Source of the DNA: Tieghemiomyces parasiticus
Taxonomy: Eukaryota; Kickxellomycota; Dimargaritomycetes; Dimargaritales; Dimargaritaceae
Reading direction: 5' to 3'
Assembly (NCBI GenBank): GCA_027575765.1
Contig: JANBPT010000232.1
Location: forward strand, 1 to 52,219
Length of the DNA: 52,219 nt
The position numbers were made by a program, and so were the translations under genes. How positions within the stretch are numbered: position 1 is the stretch's first letter; each line of letters opens with the position of its first letter. Positions 1 through 12,111 of this stretch are shown here, in pieces. Below the pieces are notes generated by a model. The model saw nothing but the letters and a program-made list of their open reading frames with translations, had not been told where the DNA came from and made no database searches.

Positions 1-1600
1 GCCTACTCTACTCTGTTTGATGATTCTATCTCCTTTGTGGCATTCCCTACAATTGATCTGATTATGATAGGATCCAACCTTTCTCTGTGAATAGTTGCCT
101 GTGCTCCTATCCATTTGCACCCTGGGGTTACCCATTCTTGGCTCCACATTCTCAAAGCCTTAACTGCAACTGCTAAAGATTCTGCATTTGTGCTTAACTG
201 TACTTTGCAGAATGGCACCCTTCACGCACTATCCTGCAGCTGTAAGAAGGCTTAATTCCTAATGGATATCCGTGATTTAAAATAAATATATATATATATA
301 GAAAAGTGTACCACTTTGGCACAAACCAGGTCACCAAACCTCCACTAACTATGTTTACTAATGGCGCAAGTGCTACAACATGGACTAGGCTGCTTTGCAA
401 AGTAGGTGGAACACCTTGTGTGGTGATTGGGAACCACCACATTAGATCATCCCAGGGTAAAGTCCAAGTCTACTATTTCAGAACCACAAATTCTGTGATA
501 GTAGAATAGCCTTTTGGTTATGGTATTAGACTTGGGCCTAGTATCAACACACCTTGTAACCATTCCCTCATCAGATCGTGTCATTAGGGGTTCCCCTGAA
601 CTTCAGCCAGTACCTGAAAGAGCTGTGTACCATCCTGCCAGCCCTGATAAAAGCTGTGCTGCAAGCAAAACCCAGCTAGTGCATGTCTGGCAGCACCAAG
701 GTATCACCACCAGCCACAGCCAACAGATAAGCCCTCCACCATTGGTAGTAAGGATGATATCTACTCCCTCCTAAGGGAACAGGCCTAGACCATTACACCT
801 AATCACTTCCCCCTTGTATTTTCAACCATGCACAGCCAATGGCCTGTATAGCCACATGTGTGCTCTTTTATCCACTTTGGGCTCTCCATCCTGGTGCTGG
901 CCAGGCATCTGCCTAACAGGTGCCCACCACTGAGAGGAACCACATTGCTGACTTCCTGGTCACAACCTTACCACCCCTGTATATGGTGCCACAGCTGCTA
1001 ACAGGATAGGAAAACCATTGTGGCACTAAGAACTGTGCCTACCATTCCCACTCTACTCTGCAAGGTACAAAGGACTAAAGAAAGCCAAACCTACCTAAAC
1101 AGGAACTGGTAATTCCAAGTCCCTTGTTGTTGATTCCTTTACCATAAATGACTTCACTGACTACCCCTTAGGCATTATTCCAGTATTGTTTATCTCTTCA
1201 TCTTTACCCTATAATCCACAGATACTTTACCCTTTGGCCATTGGTCCTATTTCCTTGCTAATGACTGCTGCCTTTATTTTTCCTTTTACCCCCTTCCTCT
1301 TTACCTCAAAAAAACAACCCAAAAACTATTTCCAACTATGGAAGGCCCTGGACTTGCTCGGCTTCTCCTCCACTTTATTACCTATACCTCCTGTATCATC
1401 TGGTGCCCCATAGCACTTGGTTACCCCTTGTAGCCAACCCTTCCCTTAGCCTTTTTCTTTACAGCTTACCTCTCTCCTCTCCAGCCTTGAACCATCTCTT
1501 AGTACTTCGTAAGAGCATGGACTGGTCAACTCCTGCCTAAGTACCACCAGATTAGACCTATCAGTGTTGGCTGCCATTTGCCAACACTACACCTATCATT
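1..1600. repeat. CpG-depleted, low-GC block; probable decayed repeat
   Basis: I see only about six CpG dinucleotides in the first ~1.5 kb and none between about 580 and 1358, although C and G are both common there; the genes to the right are rich in CpG. TG and CA are abundant, as expected if methylated CpG has decayed. Short open stretches occur on both strands (for example minus strand 3-218 and plus strand 306-774), but none resembles a family I know. The best reading is a degenerate repeat or transposon relic that was once cytosine-methylated. A (TA)n run lies at about 286-300. No terminal repeats are visible, and the left edge of the block is outside the window. Confidence 0.5.
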
Positions 1601-2227
1601 GAACTAGTTCCGATATTTTCTGCAAAGTTTACCCAATTGCCTGCGTGACGCCTATAAATGAGGCTGAATAACCAATGCGCTAGAATACAGCCTCTCCAAG
1701 TCACCGTCTGCCAATAGTTGCCAAAACCTCCACGCAACCGCTGGCAATGCCTACTTGACCTCAAGCTCCATTGTCACTATATCCTATATCAATGAAGGCC
1801 CCCGCCCTTCTCCACCATTATTCCTCTGTCTATTAACTCACTCCATGTACTGTCTAACATTCGTAGCATCCCTGCTCCTATCTCTCATTATGCCTCTCAC
1901 GTTCTTCAGGCCCTTCACTCTACCAACCTTGGTTAAAACTCATGTACCCGCCTTATATTCGCACCTCCTCTTACTTACTGTCTATTGCTTGAATCTTGCA
2001 TTCATAGTAAAGCTGTTACGACTTGCACATCCGCCTACCCCCACTGTTAGTGGCACCACAACTAGCTCTTGATTATTCATACCTTTTTATCTTTTCCTGC
2101 TGCTAATGCTTTCTGGTTGGCTAATTTGAAATGCGCGCTTCATATCGATAAGGTTGCGGATTTCATATAATGTATTAAATATTATGCGTCATATTACAGT
2201 ACATCGGCTGCCCTGAGTGTCTTAGAG
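1601..2227. other. intergenic, 3' flank of the enoyl reductase gene
   Basis: CpG frequency recovers here relative to the block on its left. No coding region is convincing: an open stretch at 1755-2072 (+) is leucine/threonine/proline-rich and looks like translated non-coding DNA. The segment 2080-2227 is AT-richer and should contain the 3' end of the minus-strand gene. Confidence 0.4.
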
Positions 2228-3768
2228 CTATGAGGGATCCATCACGAGAATCTTTTTTCGGTTAGCAAACGCCGCTCCTGCGCCTGAGACTGCCTCACGC
2301 AGAGTGCTAAGTAGGACACTATTATCGTTGTTTATAGTGGAATGCTCTGGGCCCAGCGCAGGCCAAGGTACGGGATCAAACGTGGCCGGGCGTAAGGCAC
2401 CCGTACGCAGGAGGCTCAGTAGCTCATCCCACATGGCCTCACGCATGGTAGATGATCTGCTTAGGGCCTGGCCCTGGTACCACCGAGTCATCCAGAATCC
2501 GCGTACCTGAAGATCACGGAAAATGAAGAGCGATACGGGAAAGGTAAGGGGCTGTCGACTCATACCGCCGTACATAACGAGCGGAGCGCCAGGACTTAGG
2601 GCCCGGGCCAGTTCAGTGGAGACTCGGCCGGCGGTACAATCGAGGCCCAGGCGGATGGGCGCGTCGAGAGATTTCAGGTGCGCACGGATCTCGGCCGTAC
2701 TGAGCTGGTTGGTGGTGAGCACCAGATCGGCACCCAGAGATTTCAAATAGGCCACAGTGGCGTCAAGGTCAGGACGGTCCCCACGTATCACGTTGACGGT
2801 GCGGTAGCCCCAAGCCCGACAGAGCTGGATAACGGCCTGGCCCACAGCACTGTTGGCTGCCGATTGGATAACATAGTCACCTTGGGAGAGAGTGGTGAAG
2901 TCACGCAGCATGCGGTAGGCCGTACTTGGATTCACCGCCAGGGACGCCGCGCCGTACAGAGGCACGTCGTGGTGCGCGAACGGGTAGACGGTGGTCGGAT
3001 CAACTGCAGTGTACATTTGCCAGGTGCCTAAGAACGGTGGTCACAATCAAAACATATTAATGTGCGGGTACAAAGTGCCAATTAGTTGGAAGCGTAGTGA
3101 TTGACCGTCCAAGCACGCTCCGGAAGCGTTCACCGCTAGCCTAGCTGCACAACTTACCAAAAGTCCGAGTCAGTGGGATAACCCAGTCGCCCACACGGTA
3201 GCGGTCTGCACACGTAACCCGGTTACCAACGGCCACGATTTCGGCCACGCACTCGTTGCCAGCCACGGCGCCGTGAAGAGGATCAAAAGTTGGTTTGACT
3301 GGGTAGACCCCTTCAATCTGATTGATGTCGGCAGGGTTGATGGGGGCGGCCAGGATCTTGAGCAGCAGCTTATCGGGTCCGAAGTCGGTGACGGGGCGGT
3401 CGACCACCCTGGAGAGAGGGCGTCGTATTAAGGTCCGCACAAGGTGAAAGGGGTTGGCATGGCGTAGTTAGTGGGCTGTACTGCCTCCTATTGCTCCTGT
3501 TCAGAGCTAAAGGGACGTTACGGATTCCGAGGCCCGTGCGCTTAGCTTACTGAAGTACGTCGACGGGGCGGCCATAGTCCTGAAAGACCGCGGCCTTGTT
3601 GGGTAGGGCAGTCGGGTCGGTGGTGGTCTGGTAGCGCCGAGTGGACCACCACGGGAGAAGTGTCGGCCGACCCACGGCCGAAACCGACACGGAATGAGAA
3701 ACCGGGCGGAGGCCGTAGGCCGATGTAAAGCGCAGATAGCGGAGCATAATGGGAGTGCAAGTGGACAT
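2228..3768 (-). CDS. ETR1: mitochondrial 2-enoyl thioester reductase (ETR1/MECR)
   Basis: This enzyme catalyses the NADPH-dependent reduction of trans-2-enoyl-ACP, the last step of mitochondrial type II fatty-acid synthesis, which feeds lipoate. Three exons: 3768-3551, 3408-3158 and 3027-2228 (422 aa). Junctions are GT-AG and phase-consistent, and they rejoin family motifs (for example TFG/TWQM across intron 2). The first ~45 residues are basic and hydroxylated, typical of a mitochondrial presequence. NKAAVFQDYG (from about residue 57) starts the medium-chain dehydrogenase fold. Tyr108 in IEGVY sits where the family has its catalytic tyrosine. The nucleotide-binding stretch SAANSAVGQA begins at about residue 212. 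Length matches the family plus a presequence. It is divergently oriented to the ZCCHC8-like gene. Stop codon TAG. Confidence 0.9.
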
Positions 3769-4383
3769 GACACAAATTGGTCCCTCGAGTTGAACCGGCG
3801 GCTATACTACTAGACAAGAAGGTGCGACGCAATATAGTATGGGATAACCAGAAGCAGAGTGGGCCACTATGACCAGAACCTTGACTGATGTGGCGGGTTG
3901 AGCTTCATATGGTTTGGCCCTGCAATTGGCAGCTGACCCTACCCGCCTTATTACCTTACTGTCGAGCCCCGCCAGTTTAGCTCGAGTATCTGTTCCCACC
4001 TCTGTAGGGCCGAGGGGGGATCTAGGCTCGCTTTGCTTTTCGCTCGCCACTCTCACGGCCCAAGTTTGGTGGCCACGCGTCTTGTCTATTCCCGTAGCCG
4101 ATCAGTGAGATGAGTCGTCTGTCTGCTAGGCGGCAACACGCGACGAGTGGAAGGCCATGTGCCGCTGCATTCAGACGAGGTTCTAATATCCGCATCCCCC
4201 CCATTCGTCCCGCCTTGCAGCTGCATTCCCCTCCTACTCCTGCTATACCGTGTTCCACGCTGTATGGGCTGTATCTTGCCGCCAGACATCAAATATCAAC
4301 GAACGCGTCTCAGCACACAATATTTCTTCCGGTGCCACTGTTCGGTATACTCCTTTTTACTTGTGGCACACTTTCTGTTTACC
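3769..4383. promoter_or_regulatory. shared divergent promoter region
   Basis: These ~615 bp separate the start codons of two divergent genes, the mitochondrial reductase (-) and the ZCCHC8-like gene (+), so both promoters must lie here unless there are upstream non-coding exons. I see no clear TATA box. The part nearest the plus-strand gene (about 4190-4270) is pyrimidine-rich, as often seen around fungal transcription starts. Confidence 0.5.
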
Positions 4384-6970
4384 ATGGAGACAGGAAGGGA
4401 TACAGCCCACGCGCTTCCTGACCCTGAGCCATTAGAATCCCAACATGAGGCCCCATCTGCATCGACCACCCACATGTCGGTCGACGCCGTACCTGCACGC
4501 GACGAAGCTGCCATGACTGCAGACTTTACCGAACCACAAACCACTAAGGCTTCTCCAACACACTCGGACAACCGAGCCAGCGACGCGCACAGGTCCTCAC
4601 CGCATGCAGAACCGTCCCTTGCTGAGTCGACCATCGAGACTTGGCAGGCCGATACATACGACTGGTCGGAGCTGGCCGGCCACTGGGCCGAATGGAAAGG
4701 GGCACCGGTCATGCTGGCCGTCCGGCAGGTGCCCCGGTGGCAGTTTGAGAAGATCCAGGAGTACATTGTCCGGGTTTTGGCAGCGGAAGGACCCGACGAC
4801 TTAACTGTCACAGACACGGTCTCGAACTACGCGCCCCGTTCCAGTCGGGCAGCCCCGGTCCATCGCGCCGCCGACCCCGACCCGGCGCGGGTCGAGGAAT
4901 TGGTTGCAGCTGTTGTGAATATTTTGTCGGACACGTACCTAGACGCCCACGACCAAGTACAGGCCATGATCAAGCGCAACCCTGAGGGTTACCTACACCT
5001 AGATGCCATTATGAAACTGGAGCCCATACGCCAGTTGCGCACGACACGGCTTGAGCTCGAATCGGCCCTCCGACACTACAGACCGGTCGAGTTAGAGCTT
5101 TCGGCCGACCGCCAGCAGATACGGCGGCGGCGATCCAAGCAAACCGACAAAAGTGGCAGTACCGACACAGTGGCCACGGGCCAATCCGCAGTTCCCTCCC
5201 AATCTGACGCCGTTCCACTGACTACAGTGCCCGAGCCGGTACCCGAAGCAGTGGATGGCTACTTCATTTTCGCCGACAGTTCGTTTCACCTCGACTACAC
5301 CCAGTGCAGTTTTGACGGGCAGCTGGCCCAGCAAGGTCCTTACCAGGGTCGGTACCAGATGGACGTACAAGCGGTCCTAGGAGACCCCGCGGACCCTGAT
5401 TGTGAACATGGCGCCCCCGACCGGATATGCTTTAACTGCAGGTCCACCCTGCACAGATTTAAGGACTGTCCAGAGCCTCGAAACCAGGCAGCCATCGAGC
5501 GCAACCGGGCGCAGTTCAAGGTGGAGCAGAAGCCCAGCTTCGGTGGCCGGTAAGTTTACATCGCCCTTAGCATACAGGCTCACGGAAAACGACCGACCAG
5601 GCGTACCCGCTCCGGCTCTCGACACCGCCTTTATCTAACCTTGTATTACTGATTACCAACCTCACTTTGGAATGTTACTACCCAGCTTCCACGCCGAGAT
5701 GGACACTGAGGCCAAACGACTCGAAACCATTAACCACCTGAAGCCCGGTCAGTACTCGGACGAACTACTCAAGGCCCTCGGCGTGCGGGTTCCCGCCGAG
5801 GGAGAATCAGCCGCTGACACAAGCGCAGGGGCGGCCGATCAGGGGGACACCAATTCTAGCTGTGCTTTGGCCCGCCTGGCTTTTGACGATAACACCACGC
5901 CGGAGTTTGTCCTGCGCATGGCCAAGTTTGGTTATCCACCGGGCTACATTGGCACGGAACCCGATGCCGACCCGCTCCAGGTCGCCCGGGATTTTGAACC
6001 AGCCTTTACTCCGCTAGTTATTTACGCCTACGGGTCGGACATCGCAGATGAGGTGAAAACCGAGGTCGACAGTGGGCAGCAAAGGTCGGCGGAACCCTCA
6101 GAGAACACTAAAGCGTCGTTGACTACCCCTGAGGCACCCACCACACCGACGGCGGCTGGTGTACGTTATTACCCGCTGGTACGGTACCCAGGACTTAATC
6201 TCGATCAGTTCCGCTTTGAACCGCCCGCGCCAGGCCACCCTAAGAACCCGCCAGCTATGTGGCGAGCCACACCACTGCGGCCGTCGTCGCACCGTGACCA
6301 CGACCGCCGAGAGCGCGGTGCCCGCTACGACCGCCGCCGCTACGGTAGTGGCCACCGGGACGACAGTTTGGATTACGGTCGTCAGAGGGATGATGACCAC
6401 CACCACTCCCGACGGGACCGCTACACGGACCGGGACGAATATGATGGCCGCGACCACTACGGTTCGCGCTGGGGCCGGTCGCACCGTAGCCGCGATCGCG
6501 ACCATGCTTACAGTGGAGATGAGTTTGCGTCGCTCATGGATTCTTACCTGGACCGTCGGGGCGACTCGCGCCGCTCCCGCGACCGGTCGCCCGAAGGCCG
6601 GTCCCGCCGGTTGGATGACCGCCCCAGCCACCACCGAAGCTCCCGTCACCACCCGTACGATGCCCCGCGCCGTTCGGACCGGGAATCCGACCGAAGATCC
6701 GAGCGTAGCCGCCCTGCCCACACCCGGTTTGTATCCTCCACGCGGTCACGGTCACCCCGAATTTCCAAGTCGTCAGCTTCTCCGCCAGCGTCCGTTGGGA
6801 AGGTAGCGGCAGGCGGCGCCTCTGACGCCACTCCCGCTACAAGCGTCACCACAGCCTTCACAACTTCCGACGCTGTATCTAAGCCCGTGCCTGCTGCTAC
6901 TAGCACGGCCGTTTTAGCCATTGATGAAGACCTAGAGGAAGGTGAGTGCGACATGGACCTTGGCGACTAG
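4384..6970 (+). CDS. ZCCHC8-like protein: CCHC zinc knuckle, PSP domain, RS/RD-rich tail
   Basis: Two exons, 4384-5549 and 5686-6970, give 816 aa. The knuckle is C349-x2-C352-x4-H357-x4-C362. It is followed directly across the intron by a PSP-type segment (KPGQYSDELLKALGV, then GYPPGY), the order found in ZCCHC8 proteins. Animal ZCCHC8 is the scaffold of the NEXT complex that delivers nuclear RNA to the exosome; similar PSP proteins are spliceosome-associated. After about residue 590 the protein is dense in Arg-Asp, Arg-Ser and His, typical of nuclear RNA-processing factors. The C-terminus is acidic (EDLEEGECDMD). I chose the ATG at 4384 (context ACCATGG). An in-frame ATG at 4147 would add a cysteine/leucine-rich stretch that looks like translated leader. 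The call rests on knuckle plus PSP; a different PSP family member is possible. Confidence 0.8.
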
Positions 6971-7920
6971 ACCACTGTGTGCCCTGCTCGGCACGAGTTA
7001 ATTATCGCTGCCGTGTAAGGCTATTGAAATGTTATTTAGATGCTGCGGGAATCAACCCGCCACCCACCCCCCCCCCGGACCTGTTTTTTCGTGTTTGTCG
7101 ATAGTATGTTATTCCCCTCCGCAGCCTTTGGAGGGCGCGGTTTGCATGTCTACTACTTTGTAATAACAGTTCAGTTTGGTTTTCTGCCTCCAGCGGCTCT
7201 GAACCTAGAGCGCTGCGATGAGATATTCCTGCGCCTCCACTATTGCTCACCTTAGCGTGGCATCTGGTGCTGAAGTCGGTACACGCGGTTTCCATGACGC
7301 CCACTTCGACGTAATCATTAGGATACAATATGCGCGCTAAAATGAGGGAAGCGGCTGACCTTGGTTTGACCTGGATTATGTCATTGGGCCGACTGATAGC
7401 GACGGTACGATAATAGTGATGCTAGCTAATTTACACAGATTGGGTTAAAAAGGGGGTACAAACAGAATAGAACGGTGAATAAGAAATGACGGGCGGTGCG
7501 TATGGGGGGTAGAGAGGCACTCGACCAATAATGGGTAACGGCGTAAGTATGTAACATATGGGAGAGTGAAAGGACAGCATGGTTATATCACAAGGTGAGG
7601 GGCGAAGGGGCGGATCGATTCCGGTTCGCCGGTTCGAGGTTGTCGGCCCGGTGCGTTGGGCCCATGGGGAGGATAAACGTTGAGGAATAGACCGAGCGAG
7701 GAAGAGAGATAGAGAGGATGGACAGGGTGCAAGTATGAAGTGGGAAAGGCGAGGACGGGACAGTTCGCCCAATTCCCAAACAAAGACCTCACGTGACTTG
7801 AGTGTCGCCCATATGGGTTGGAGGGTTCTATTCCGTCAGGCCGAAGGAAAAAAGATAAGGAAGGACGGGAGGAGGGGGAGAGGGGTGCACCAAATTAGAT
7901 GGCCAATGGTGGACCGTTTC
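6971..7920. other. tail-to-tail intergenic region with C10 tract
   Basis: This holds the 3' ends of two convergent genes. A C10 homopolymer lies at 7067-7076. The part from about 7440 to 7900 is purine-rich on the plus strand. I see no gene here; open stretches on both strands are low-complexity. Confidence 0.4.
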
Positions 7921-10448
7921 CTAATGCGCCATAGCGTCTCGCAGTTTCCGCCGGAACCCGGGGTTGAGCGTGAACCGGTTGGAAACGGGACCAGCGATGA
8001 GACAGAATCGGGCCCTGGGACCCCGGGCATGGCTGTGCAACGTTTTACTCAGGGTGTTAAGCGGGGTCCGGCCGCGGTTGAGGAAGAGCGAGGCGAAACT
8101 AGCCTTCTGGATCCGATCGTAGACGGTTTGGCACGAGAGGGGTTCGGGCGTAGCCGCCAGGATTTGGGTACAGGCGTCGAGCCAGGTCAGCGGGGCCATC
8201 GTGTGGCTGATAGAAGTAGCCACTGTGGTAGAGGTCGGGACAGTTTTGGAGGCGGCTCGGCTGGCCAAGCTAGCCGAGGGATTAGCTCCACCCGTGGCAC
8301 CGGAACCGCCTGGTGGGGAGGAAGAGGGTCCACGAGAGCGCCGTTTGGCCGGGCTACTAGACGTAGAACCGGAATCGTCCCACCGGCGGCGGCGTGAGGG
8401 TGAATTAGACGGGCCACCGCCATTGCCTCCAGTACCACTACCACCACTACCTGCAGTGGCAGTGCGACCTGACGAACTGGTGCTGCGCCCGCGGGGTTGG
8501 TGCAGGTACCCCTCAGCATCCACCAGGTACGGCGGGGGCAAGGTGCCTGGGAGACCGAAGTCCCACACCTTGACCACACCGTCGTCCGACCCGCTCACAA
8601 TTAGACTGTCCGTCATGTCGATGGCGTTCACGTCGCCAATATGGCCCTTGAGCTTGAGTATGCAGCCTTCGCGGTCACGGCCTACCGACCAGACTCGTAT
8701 CGTCTGAAAGGATCCGAGTAGATGTAAAAAAAGCAGGCAGTACAGGTCAGATGGGGGTGGTGAGCGGTTGGTGCAATCGGTCGGACACCGGCAAGAATAT
8801 CGAGAAACCTGGGGATGTCAGGGCAGTGAACAGAGGGGGGGAGTACACTAGCTCCACCCGGATGGTCCAGGGGAGAGTCCAGGGGTGCTGGACCATGTCA
8901 GGGGCGGGGTATCCAAGTGGTATTCTCCTGCCTGGCCTTTCATCCGCGTGGGTGGGATGGAAAGGGAAGTGGAGCATAACTTACCGTATCGTAGGACCCT
9001 GTGCAAAGCCGATCGCCGTGAGTCTGGAGACAACGGACTCCACTAAGATGGCCGTGGAGCATCTGGGGTTCGACCCGGCTGAATGGGAATGGGGCGGCTG
9101 GAGTTGGCGTTGGTACCGTGGGTGCGGGGTCATGATGCCAGACCAGGAGAGACGAGTCCTCGGCACCTGATACCAGATGGTCAGCATCAAGCTTGAGGGC
9201 CGTCACTGAACTGCTATGGTTGCCGATATAGGCCAGGACTCGTTCCGTGCGGCGGTCAAACACAGCCACGGAGCTGCCAATCCCCACGTAGATAAACTCG
9301 GCGTTGAAGTCAACGCAGCCTACCACGCTGTCCGGATCGTGAGCCCCGGCCCCGCTCGCGGTGGCCGAGTGCATGTTGTAGATGGCCCGGCAAGTCCCCG
9401 TTACGGCGTCCCACAGTTGCACCAAGCCTGACCCGGTCCCCACTACGATTTCGTCGCCTTTGGAACGCAGGCAGATCACCTCCTCGCCGTGGTCCAAAAC
9501 GTGCCGCCGGGTGTATACTGGCCGGCCGGCCACCGGGGCCGGGCCCACCGGGGTAGCCTGGCCGTTCAGATGAGCCAGTGTGTCAGCGGTTAGCCCCGGC
9601 AGGGCGGCCAAGGGCACTGTCTCAGACGCCTTGAAGTTGGTGGCGGTGTGTGGGATTGGGTCGGGGGTGGTAGTCCAGACCTGGGCGGTTCCGTCCCAGG
9701 AGCCCGTGACCAGCACGCCAGTGCGCGGGTCGTAGTCCAGACAGGACACGGCGGCAGTGTGGCCCGTGAGGGTGCGGGTACAACGGTGGGTGTCGAGACT
9801 CCACACTTTGACGACGTGGTCTGACGACCCGCTGAACACCAGGCGGCGGGCCGGGTCGATACGAACAGCCAGTATCACATCCGTGTGGCCCCGAAAGTCC
9901 CGCGACTCGTACTTTCCGCGGAGCCAGTTTGTACCCAAGGTGTAGTAGTACTGAAACTCCCGACCCCAGTTGACGACAGCCCGGGACGCCGAGGTGAGCG
10001 GCGGGGCGTAGTGGTTCAGGTACTCGGCCAGGCGGAGGGCCGCCCGGCGGTGGTGGTGGGTCGGGTTTGGTGAAGCAGCCTCACCCATCGGGGCCAGGTG
10101 GGCGTGTTCCACTAGCCCAGCGTGGGTCAGGGTCGAGTGCGGGTACCGTTCGAGGATGCGCGGGAGGTAATTGTGTTTCCGACATAGGCGGTACCACAGT
10201 GTCTGGTCGCTGCAGAGGACCTGCCACCGCCGGCAGGTTCTGGCAGCGGCCACCAGGGAAGGGGCAGGGAGGTAACGGAGGCAGCGGAGGGCCAGTTCAG
10301 TGGGCAGCGCCGAAATGAGGTCCCTGGGGGACCCAATGGGGGAGGTGGCCATGGGCAGCTTGAAAGGGTGCTTGCCCTTCATGGCTGAGGTACGAAGGGG
10401 GGGGTGGAAAGAAGGTGTGGGGTGAGTTGTAAGCAGCGGCGTTGGCAT
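7921..10448 (-). CDS. F-box/WD40 protein with C-terminal HARE-HTH-like domain
   Basis: Two exons, 10448-8985 and 8703-7921, phase 0, give 748 aa. The F-box lies at about residues 43-90 (LISALPTELALRCLRYLP, followed by CRRW and LWYRLC). F-box proteins link substrates to SCF ubiquitin ligases through Skp1. WD40 repeats run from about 184 to 540, with blades such as FRGHTDV...DHVVKVW, LTGHTAA...DGTAQVW and LKGHIGD...DGVVKVWD, and the intron falls between two blades. A Gly/Ser/Arg-rich linker (about 545-655) leads to a folded tail at about 657-748. The pattern WLDACTQIL, PLSCQTVYDRI, RTPLNTLSKTLHSHA and FTLNP matches the HARE-HTH (ASXL/HB1) winged-helix consensus. F-box and WD40 are sure; HARE-HTH is my pattern match. 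The start may be one of several in-frame ATGs within the first 33 codons. Stop TAG. Confidence 0.85.
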
Positions 10449-12035
10449 ATAAAACAGGAATCTACATTACTCAAGCGCAGAACGGTCGCAAAGAAGAGGG
10501 TGTGTTTGAAGGCAGCCGGGTGGAAGGAAGGGATTAGATAGCGGTGCCCCGACGGCGAGGCCCTCGTCCCTCCCGCACGCTCGACCCTCCCCTCCCTTGG
10601 TGCGCATGTACACCCTGCGCGCCCCGTGGCCGTCGTCCTCCAACTTTTCAGGACCTTCACCCTCCCGCTCCTCATGCGCGGTCGGCCATACTTTGGCCAA
10701 TCCCAACGGGCTCGTGCCAGGACGCCGATTTACGCGGACTGAGCACGCCCCCCTTCACTAATTGGGTAACTACCCTTGGAGCCGCATAGCCCCTCTTGCG
10801 CATTCCCTTAAGCATTTAGCTATCCTGGCCGCTTGGGTCACCGGTTGCCCCTACCCGCCTCCCCGTTAGGACATATCCGAGTCCCTGGCGAGGTCAAAGG
10901 AGGGACGGTAGCGGGGGGAAGGTGTGGTAGGGGGGTGGAATCTTTTGACTTACTCACAGTACCCGCTGTAACGGCCTGACCCAAACCCATCCGTCACGAA
11001 AGTAGAAAATAGTCCCGACGGCCAGGTCTAAGGGGATAGTGGTCGAGCGAGAGGCTCGCCACTCGCAGTGGCCATACTGACCAAAGCATTGGCGCCTGGT
11101 CTTGTTGCATTGTCCAATCATTTTCCGCGTGTTAATTGGGCCACTGGTACTTGGATGGCTGTCGCGGTGCTTGGTTGCAAACACATGCCTGGCCCAGTGG
11201 GGATTGGGTTGGGCGCAGAAATTTTGCTACTTTAGCGAGGCACTTTTGGCTAGCGCGTTGCTACTGGTATGTCACAATTGAAGGGCGGGTTAAAGTCAAG
11301 GCGAAAGGATCATACACAGGAGGCCCTGACAATCACCAAATACCGTCTGTTTACGGCGGGGCACGGTGGCGCCGGGAGAAGGAAGGAGTGAGTATTCCTT
11401 CCATCTCGGAAGTTCATCCTGAAGTCCCTCTTGACGGCGCTGGACACTCGTCCTCTAAGCTCCCGCTGTCAGCTTCATGTCCTGGACGTGCAAGCCGTCG
11501 TACAAGCCGACACGTCTGTACACCTGACCCAGCCGGTCAGCTTGCGAGTACTCACATAGTTGCAGCACTAAAATGGGCCACAGCGGCCATGCCCTAAGCA
11601 TTACTGAAATCATTAGCCGCCAATATCTCGTCCAGACAGGCCAAGATAGGATACGGCCAAGGAAAATAGTCCAACTTATAAAGATCTCGCTACATAAACA
11701 ACAACCATAAAGGTACGTATTTCCCTCTGAAGAAGAAGGCCGATAATCGGCGCAAGATACGAAAGTTGGGAATACTGCGCTAATCGAAATCTAATAGAGA
11801 GAGGAAGGCTGCAGTACCTGCAGAAATAAAGTGAAAACCGCCTGCCAGTAAAGCCCGCCGAGCCTCCAATCACGTACAATATCAAAAATGTAATCATTAC
11901 AATAGACAAATATTAAAGTGAGGCGGTGGTACCATCAAGAATTGGACAAAGCCACAATAGAGCGGAAAGGAGGTATGTAGTGTCCATATTACATATTATA
12001 TCATGTATCTAATTAAGTCATCACTTTCATCAGAA
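10449..12035. other. intergenic region upstream of the F-box/WD40 gene and of tRNA-Gly
   Basis: This contains the promoter of the minus-strand F-box/WD40 gene and the 5' flank of tRNA-Gly. A short open stretch with coding-like codon use lies on the minus strand at about 11124-10954 (contains CFGQYGHCEW and ends near a GTGAGT/GTAAGT donor-like site). I cannot assign it, and no partner exon is evident. The plus-strand open stretch 11136-11597 has no recognisable domain. Local sequence becomes AT-rich from about 11600. Confidence 0.35.
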
Positions 12036-12106
12036 GCGCAGATGGTTTAGTGGTATAATTATCGCCTGCCACGCGATAGACCGGGGTTCGATTCCCCGTC
12101 TGCGCA
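12036..12106 (+). tRNA. tRNA-Gly (anticodon GCC)
   Basis: A full cloverleaf can be folded. The acceptor stem GCGCAGA/TCTGCGC is followed by discriminator A at 12106. The anticodon stem ATCGC/GCGAT encloses loop CTGCCAC with anticodon GCC, and the T arm is CGGGG-TTCGATT-CCCCG. Box A (TGGTTTAGTGG) and box B (GGTTCGATTCC) match the Pol III consensus. There is no intron and no encoded CCA, as expected in a eukaryote. Confidence 0.97.
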
Positions 12107-12111
12107 TTGAG

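Noticed and set aside
4147..4383. Upstream in-frame ATG for the ZCCHC8-like gene
   Set aside because: The added residues are Cys/Leu/Pro-rich and look like translated leader; the ATG at 4384 has the better context and begins an ordinary disordered N-terminus.
11136..11597. 153-codon plus-strand frame upstream of the F-box/WD40 gene
   Set aside because: No domain, no splice context, and composition like the surrounding intergenic DNA.
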